Assembly (NCBI GenBank): GCA_017380475.1
Contig: JAFODX010000111.1
Coordinates: forward strand, 1 to 8,538
Length of the DNA stretch: 8,538 bases
Reading direction: 5' to 3'
DNA from: Clostridia bacterium
GTDB lineage: Bacteria > Bacillota > Clostridia > UBA1381
In this document: piece by piece, positions 5,711-8,538 of the stretch
How the letters are laid out: every line of letters starts with the position of its first letter
Numbering within the stretch: the first letter of the stretch is position 1
The notes under the pieces: generated by a model
Told to the model about the DNA's origin: nothing
The model's input: the letters and a program-made list of their open reading frames with translations, nothing else
Database searches by the model: none
Position numbers and translations under genes: made by a program

Positions 5711-5740
5711 AGTTGCTGATTTTAAGCAACTTTTTTATTT
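5711..5740 (+). terminator. Riboswitch expression-platform terminator
   Basis: AGTTGCT (5711-5717) pairs with AGCAACT (5725-5731) around a 7-nt loop, followed by TTTTTTATTT: an intrinsic terminator ending just before the ribosome binding site of the symporter gene. TTCGGAGTT (5706-5714), which includes most of its 5' strand, is complementary to AACTCTGGA (5590-5598) at the start of the aptamer, giving a 9-bp alternative helix with two G-U pairs. That helix would be an antiterminator that competes with P1. A further hairpin, GCATTTTT/AAAAATGC (5668-5691), lies between aptamer and terminator. Confidence 0.82.
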
Positions 5741-5757
5741 ATCAGGAGGTAAAAAAC

Positions 5758-7230
5758 ATGGACGCTTTATTAAAGTTAGTTCAAACAGTTAACGGCTATT
5801 TAACAGATTATGTACTTATTTTCTTGTTGGTAGGTACAGGTCTTTTCTTCACAATCAAAACAAAATTTGTTCAGGTAAGATGTTTTGGTGAAGGAATGAG
5901 AAAGGTTTTCGGTAACATTAAGTTACGCGGCGGAAAGAACGATAGTGGATTGAGCCCGTTCCAGGCATTGGCAACAGCTGTTGCGGCACAGGTTGGTACA
6001 GGTAACATTGTCGGTGCATCAGGTGCTATTTTAACAGGTGGACCGGGTGCTATCTTCTGGATGTGGGTAATCGCATTCTTTGGTATGGCAACTATATATG
6101 CCGAGGCAACTCTGGCACAGGAAACAAAAGTGGTTAAAGAGGACGGTTCTGTTCTTGGCGGACCGGTTTACTACATAAAAACTGCATTCAAAGGCGGTTT
6201 TGGCAAGTTCCTTGCAGTATTCTTTGCAATAGCAATAATTCTTGCACTTGGTTTTATGGGTTCAATGGTTCAGTCAAACTCAATTGCAGGTGTTGTTGAA
6301 AAGGTGCTTGACCCTGAAAAGGCGAATATTCTTTTCAGTGTTGGTTCGTATGATGTTACACTTACTGCAGTTATTGTAGGTGCAATTATTGCTCTTGTCG
6401 CTGCATTTATTTTCCTTGGCGGAATTCAGAGAATCGCATCAGTTACTGAAAAACTTGTGCCGATAATGGCTATTTTGTTCCTTTTGGGCGGTGTTATGGT
6501 TCTTTCATTCAACTATCGTTACATTCTTCCGACTTTCGGTATGATATTTAAGTATGCATTCACACCGCAGGCACTTATTGGTGGTGGTATCGGTGCTGCA
6601 CTTAAAATCGCTATCAGCCAGGGTGCAAAGAGAGGTTTGTTCTCAAACGAAGCAGGTATGGGTTCAACACCGCACGCACACGCTCAGGCAAATGTTGCAA
6701 GACCGCATGACCAGGGTGTTGTAGCTATGATTGGTGTATTTATAGATACATTTATTGTTCTTACAATGACAGCTCTTGTTGTTATTTCAACACTTTATAA
6801 CGGCAATGGTCCGCTTGCAGGACTTTTCGGTGCAGATTATACAGCGGCACTTGATGCGGGCGTAGTTACAAAAGCAACTGCAATGCAGACAGCGTATACA
6901 TATGCATTGCCGGCTTGGTTCGGAAACTTCGGTAATATATTTGTAGCGATATGCTTATTGTTCTTTGCTTTCTCAACAATTATAAGCTGGAACTTTTTTG
7001 GAAAGCTTAATGTTCAGTATTTGTTCGGAAAGAAAGAAAAAGCGGGTGTGGTTATTTATTCGGTAATCGCTATAGTATTCATTTTCCTTGGTTCGATCTT
7101 ACAGAACGACCTCGTATGGGAGCTTACAGACTTCTTTAACTACTTAATGGTACTACCTAACGTAATTGCTCTTATTGCACTTGCAAGAATGGTTACAGTG
7201 GTAAAGAGAACAAAGAAAGAAAAGAAATAA
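5758..7230 (+). CDS. Sodium:alanine/glycine symporter (AGCS family)
   Basis: A 490-residue polytopic inner-membrane protein that takes up alanine or glycine with Na+. The family signature GGPGAIFWMW is at 94-103, preceded by the unwound-helix motif GTGNIVGASG (80-89) and followed by YAEATLAQETK. SNEAGMGSTPHAHA near 296-309 is another AGCS hallmark. About ten to eleven hydrophobic helices run to a Lys-rich C terminus. ATG 5758 is the start: AGGAGG (5744-5749) is 8 nt upstream, whereas the longer frame would begin inside the terminator. Length is normal (~450-500). The gene is alone in its unit, between a glycine riboswitch and a strong terminator. The riboswitch argues that glycine is a physiological substrate, though alanine cannot be excluded. 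Confidence 0.96.
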   Translation: MDALLKLVQTVNGYLTDYVLIFLLVGTGLFFTIKTKFVQVRCFGEGMRKVFGNIKLRGGKNDSGLSPFQALATAVAAQVGTGNIVGASGAILTGGPGAIFWMWVIAFFGMATIYAEATLAQETKVVKEDGSVLGGPVYYIKTAFKGGFGKFLAVFFAIAIILALGFMGSMVQSNSIAGVVEKVLDPEKANILFSVGSYDVTLTAVIVGAIIALVAAFIFLGGIQRIASVTEKLVPIMAILFLLGGVMVLSFNYRYILPTFGMIFKYAFTPQALIGGGIGAALKIAISQGAKRGLFSNEAGMGSTPHAHAQANVARPHDQGVVAMIGVFIDTFIVLTMTALVVISTLYNGNGPLAGLFGADYTAALDAGVVTKATAMQTAYTYALPAWFGNFGNIFVAICLLFFAFSTIISWNFFGKLNVQYLFGKKEKAGVVIYSVIAIVFIFLGSILQNDLVWELTDFFNYLMVLPNVIALIALARMVTVVKRTKKEKK

Positions 7231-7231
7231 T

Positions 7232-7265
7232 ATAAAAGCGATGTACATCAGTACATCGCTTTTAT
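7232..7265 (+). terminator. Bidirectional terminator after the symporter gene
   Basis: A perfect 15-bp stem, ATAAAAGCGATGTAC (7232-7246) with its complement at 7251-7265, and a 4-nt loop start 2 nt after the stop codon. The T-run CTTTTATTTAT follows on the plus strand, and the mirrored run gives a U-rich tail on the minus strand too. Confidence 0.9.
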
Positions 7266-7301
7266 TTATACCAAATGTGAAACAACAATGGGGGATAAAT
7301 A

Positions 7302-7331
7302 AAAATCCGTACACGACCGTGTACGGATTTT
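7302..7331 (-). terminator. Terminator of the tRNA-Gln gene
   Basis: AAAATCCGTACACG (7302-7315) and CGTGTACGGATTTT (7318-7331) form a near-perfect palindrome; the central few bases open as the loop. On the minus strand it lies 2 nt beyond the tRNA 3' CCA and is followed by TTTTATTTATCCCC. On the plus strand it would also work for read-through from the symporter side. Confidence 0.82.
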
Positions 7332-7332
7332 C

Positions 7333-7406
7333 TGGCTGCGGAATCAGGATTCGAACCCGAACAGAGTGAGTCAGAGTCACTAGTGCTACCCTTACACAAT
7401 TCCGCA
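7333..7406 (-). tRNA. tRNA-Gln (anticodon CUG)
   Basis: The minus strand folds as a full 74-nt cloverleaf. Acceptor TGCGGAA pairs with TTCCGCA, then G and encoded CCA. The D arm is GTGT/GCAC with a 7-nt loop. The anticodon stem AGTGA/TCACT carries loop CTCTGAC, anticodon CTG (reads CAG). The variable region is 4 nt. The T arm is TCGGG/CCTGA with loop TTCGAAT. The mixed U1-A72 acceptor start is usual for bacterial tRNA-Gln. It has its own promoter and terminator and is transcribed toward the symporter gene. Confidence 0.95.
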
Positions 7407-7432
7407 ATGTGTTTGTTTCAAACAACTATTAT

Positions 7433-7461
7433 ATGATACCATATGTTTCTTTGTTTGTCAA
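7433..7461 (-). promoter_or_regulatory. Promoter of the tRNA-Gln gene
   Basis: On the minus strand a perfect TTGACA (7461-7456) is followed after exactly 17 bp by TATCAT (7438-7433). Transcription would start about 20 nt before the mature tRNA 5' end. A TATAAT at 7433-7428 is closer to the tRNA but too far (22 bp) from the -35. Confidence 0.72.
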
Positions 7462-7499
7462 TACATTTTTTGAAAAAAGAGTGTATACAAAACCAACAA

Positions 7500-7560
7500 A
7501 AAAATGTTGAAAAAATGAATATTTTCTATGACATAAATCAAAATAAAAATGTTGAAAAAA
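7500..7560. repeat. Direct repeat upstream of the carboxyltransferase promoter
   Basis: The 16-mer AAAAATGTTGAAAAAA occurs at 7500-7515 and 7545-7560, 45 bp apart. The second copy contains the -35 (TTGAAA). The region is extremely A-rich, so this may be an UP-element-like A-tract region or a local duplication rather than an operator. Confidence 0.5.
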
Positions 7561-7580
7561 AACCGAAAAAATGATATAAT
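7552..7580 (+). promoter_or_regulatory. Promoter of the carboxyltransferase gene
   Basis: TTGAAA (7552-7557) and a perfect TATAAT (7575-7580) are spaced by 17 bp, with A-tracts immediately upstream. Predicted transcript start is about 7587, leaving a leader of roughly 75 nt. Confidence 0.78.
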
Positions 7581-7594
7581 TGTAAACAATATAA

Positions 7595-7629
7595 TAAAAT
7601 GCAAGTAATTTGGATTAAATTACATTTTA
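7595..7629 (+). other. AU-rich leader hairpin before the carboxyltransferase gene
   Basis: TAAAATG (7595-7601) pairs with CATTTTA (7623-7629), and TAATTT (7606-7611) pairs with AAATTA (7617-7622), with a CAAG bulge on the 5' side and a GGATT loop. It occupies most of the 5' leader between the promoter and the ribosome binding site (GGAGG 7651-7655). I recognise no known riboswitch class. A 5' stabiliser is one possibility. Confidence 0.4.
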
Positions 7630-7662
7630 TGTATTTGAAAACTAAAGAACGGAGGTTAGAAA

Positions 7663-8241
7663 ATGGGAACAGTTGACAAACTGGAAGAACTTCAATACCG
7701 ACGTGATAAAGTTGAGAGCGGTGGAGGCAAAGCGAAAATCCAAAAACAGCACAATGCAAATAAGCTTACTGCCCGAGAGAGAATAAAAGCTCTTATGGAT
7801 GCAGACAGTTTCATCGAAGTTGATGCTTTTGTATCTCACAGATGCACCGAGTTCGGAATGGATGCAACAGAGGCACCGGGTGAAGGTGTTGTTACGGGTT
7901 ATGGAACAGTCGACGGACGTCTTGTGTATGTGTATTCGCAGGACTTTACCGTGATGGGTGGTTCACTTGGTGAAATGCATGCAAAGAAAATTTGCAAAGT
8001 TATGGATATGGCTGCCAGAATGGGTGCACCGATTATTGGTATAAACGACTCAGGTGGTACTCGTATTCAGGAGGGGCTTGATGCTCTTTCCGGATATGGC
8101 GAAATTTTCTACCGTAACACAATAAATAGCGGAGTTATCCCTCAGATAAGCGTAATAATGGGACCGTGTGCAGGCGGTGCTGCGTATTCGCCTGCGATAA
8201 CAGACTTTGTATTTATGGTAGACAAGACTGCACAGATGTTT
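7663..8241 (+). CDS. Biotin-dependent acyl-CoA carboxyltransferase beta subunit (PccB/MmdA type), N-terminal part
   Basis: The first 193 residues of a carboxyltransferase of the propionyl-CoA carboxylase beta / methylmalonyl-CoA decarboxylase alpha family (about 510 residues when complete), which moves CO2 between biotin and an acyl-CoA. Recognisable motifs are LTARERI (35-41), [19 protein letters not shown] (92-110), [11 protein letters not shown] (128-138) and the oxyanion-hole segment [16 protein letters not shown] (167-182). The start is supported by GGAGG (7651-7655) 7 nt upstream and by its own promoter. After VDKTAQMF the family sequence stops abruptly and about 25 unrelated residues follow to a TAA near 8320, because the contig switches to another genome there. 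Whether it belongs to a carboxylase or a Na+-pumping decarboxylase would be decided by the downstream genes, which are missing. Confidence 0.9.
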
Positions 8242-8244
8242 TAC
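8238..8244. other. Right chimeric junction
   Basis: The plus-strand carboxyltransferase frame is family-like through F193 (8239-8241). The minus-strand surface-protein frame is sensible only from about 8242 rightwards. The switch occurs within a few bases inside a highly conserved enzyme domain, with no visible mobile-element end. Confidence 0.75.
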
Positions 8245-8538
8245 GTATACATACGTATCGGTCAATACTTTTTCCATGTCGTAATCATCATCGGTAGCCA
8301 ACAACGATTCTGCACCTAAATTAGGATCTGAGTACCATCTAATTACCACGTTGTCTTGTTTTTCATCAAACTGGGTTGCTGCAGACAAGGTAACATCTGC
8401 ACCAGGACAAATTTCGGCACCATCTGCTGCAATATTGCCTGCTACTGCATAATCTTTAACTTTCACTAGGAGTTCTACTGATTCAGATGGGCAAGTACCA
8501 ATTTCGTCTTTGTAGGCCACCAGCGTATAGGTAGTTTC
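8242..8538 (-). CDS. Ig-like-repeat surface protein fragment, foreign to the rest
   Basis: On the minus strand an open frame enters from the right edge and reads [20 protein letters not shown], then a [10 protein letters not shown] strand, [18 protein letters not shown], and an [14 protein letters not shown] stretch, ending TDTYVYV. The repeating pattern (Cys-Pro-Gly followed by VTLSA, a Trp-Tyr-Ser/Asp strand, then TYVYV) is that of Ig-like domains in large extracellular or adhesin-like proteins of Bacteroidetes, often with a C-terminal secretion or gliding-type domain. About 99 codons are seen; both ends are missing. The frame runs on to 8050 only as a chance antisense reading of the carboxyltransferase gene. 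Function beyond a surface or structural role is unknown. Confidence 0.65.

Noticed and set aside
8239..8320. Natural C-terminus of a short 218-residue carboxyltransferase
   Set aside because: The residues after F193 are unlike the family and antiparallel to a coherent foreign reading frame, so this is a truncation at a junction rather than a short natural variant.
8050..8520. A single 156-residue minus-strand protein
   Set aside because: Only the part right of about 8242 reads like a protein family; the rest is the antisense of the conserved carboxyltransferase, so the frame is artificially joined at the chimeric junction. The true gene also continues past the right edge.
1..8538. CRISPR array, insertion sequence, prophage or attachment site, including integration at the tRNA-Gln gene
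   Set aside because: No regularly spaced repeats, transposase, integrase or duplicated tRNA 3' end was found; the tRNA has an ordinary promoter and terminator.

Overview
The middle of this window, about 132 to 8240, reads as one continuous piece of a low-to-moderate GC Gram-positive genome, most likely an uncultured gut Clostridia (Lachnospiraceae or Oscillospiraceae type). The evidence is strong AGGAG-type ribosome binding sites at 7-8 nt spacing, near-consensus sigma-A promoters, a glycine riboswitch with an intrinsic terminator, a CCA-encoding tRNA-Gln, and protein sequences of Clostridia style. The two ends do not belong to it. Bases 1-131 encode a fragment of a VOC/glyoxalase-like protein, and bases 8242-8538 (minus strand) encode part of an Ig-like-repeat surface protein. 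Both look Bacteroidetes-like, and each joins the centre inside an open gene. The simplest reading is a chimeric metagenomic contig.

Left region (132-1280): a minus-strand pair, an AraC-type regulator with a cupin sensor domain followed by an aldo/keto reductase cut off by the left junction. The 122 bp divergent intergenic region holds overlapping promoters and a 10-bp direct repeat spaced 21 bp apart, a plausible AraC operator.

Catabolic operon (1325-5449, plus strand): Gfo/Idh/MocA oxidoreductase, xylose-isomerase-like TIM-barrel protein (frameshifted), a second TIM-barrel sugar isomerase/epimerase, and a second Gfo/Idh/MocA oxidoreductase overlapping the previous gene. Two NAD(P)-dependent sugar dehydrogenases alternating with two metal-dependent sugar isomerase/lyase-fold enzymes suggest oxidation of a sugar, inositol or glycoside to a keto intermediate that the TIM-barrel enzymes isomerise, epimerise or cleave. 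No transporter, kinase or classical glycosidase is present, and the substrate cannot be read from sequence. A hairpin at 5457-5486 ends the operon.

Glycine unit (5505-7265): a perfect TTGACA-N17-TATAAT promoter, a glycine aptamer, an intrinsic terminator, then a Na+:alanine/glycine symporter (AGCS family). A segment overlapping the 5' strand of P1 can also pair with the terminator's 5' strand, which predicts that glycine switches the transporter OFF. A bidirectional terminator follows.

Right region (7302-8241): a minus-strand tRNA-Gln(CUG) with its own promoter and terminator, then a strong plus-strand promoter, an AT-rich structured leader, and the first 193 codons of a biotin-dependent carboxyltransferase beta subunit (PccB/MmdA type), cut off by the right junction.
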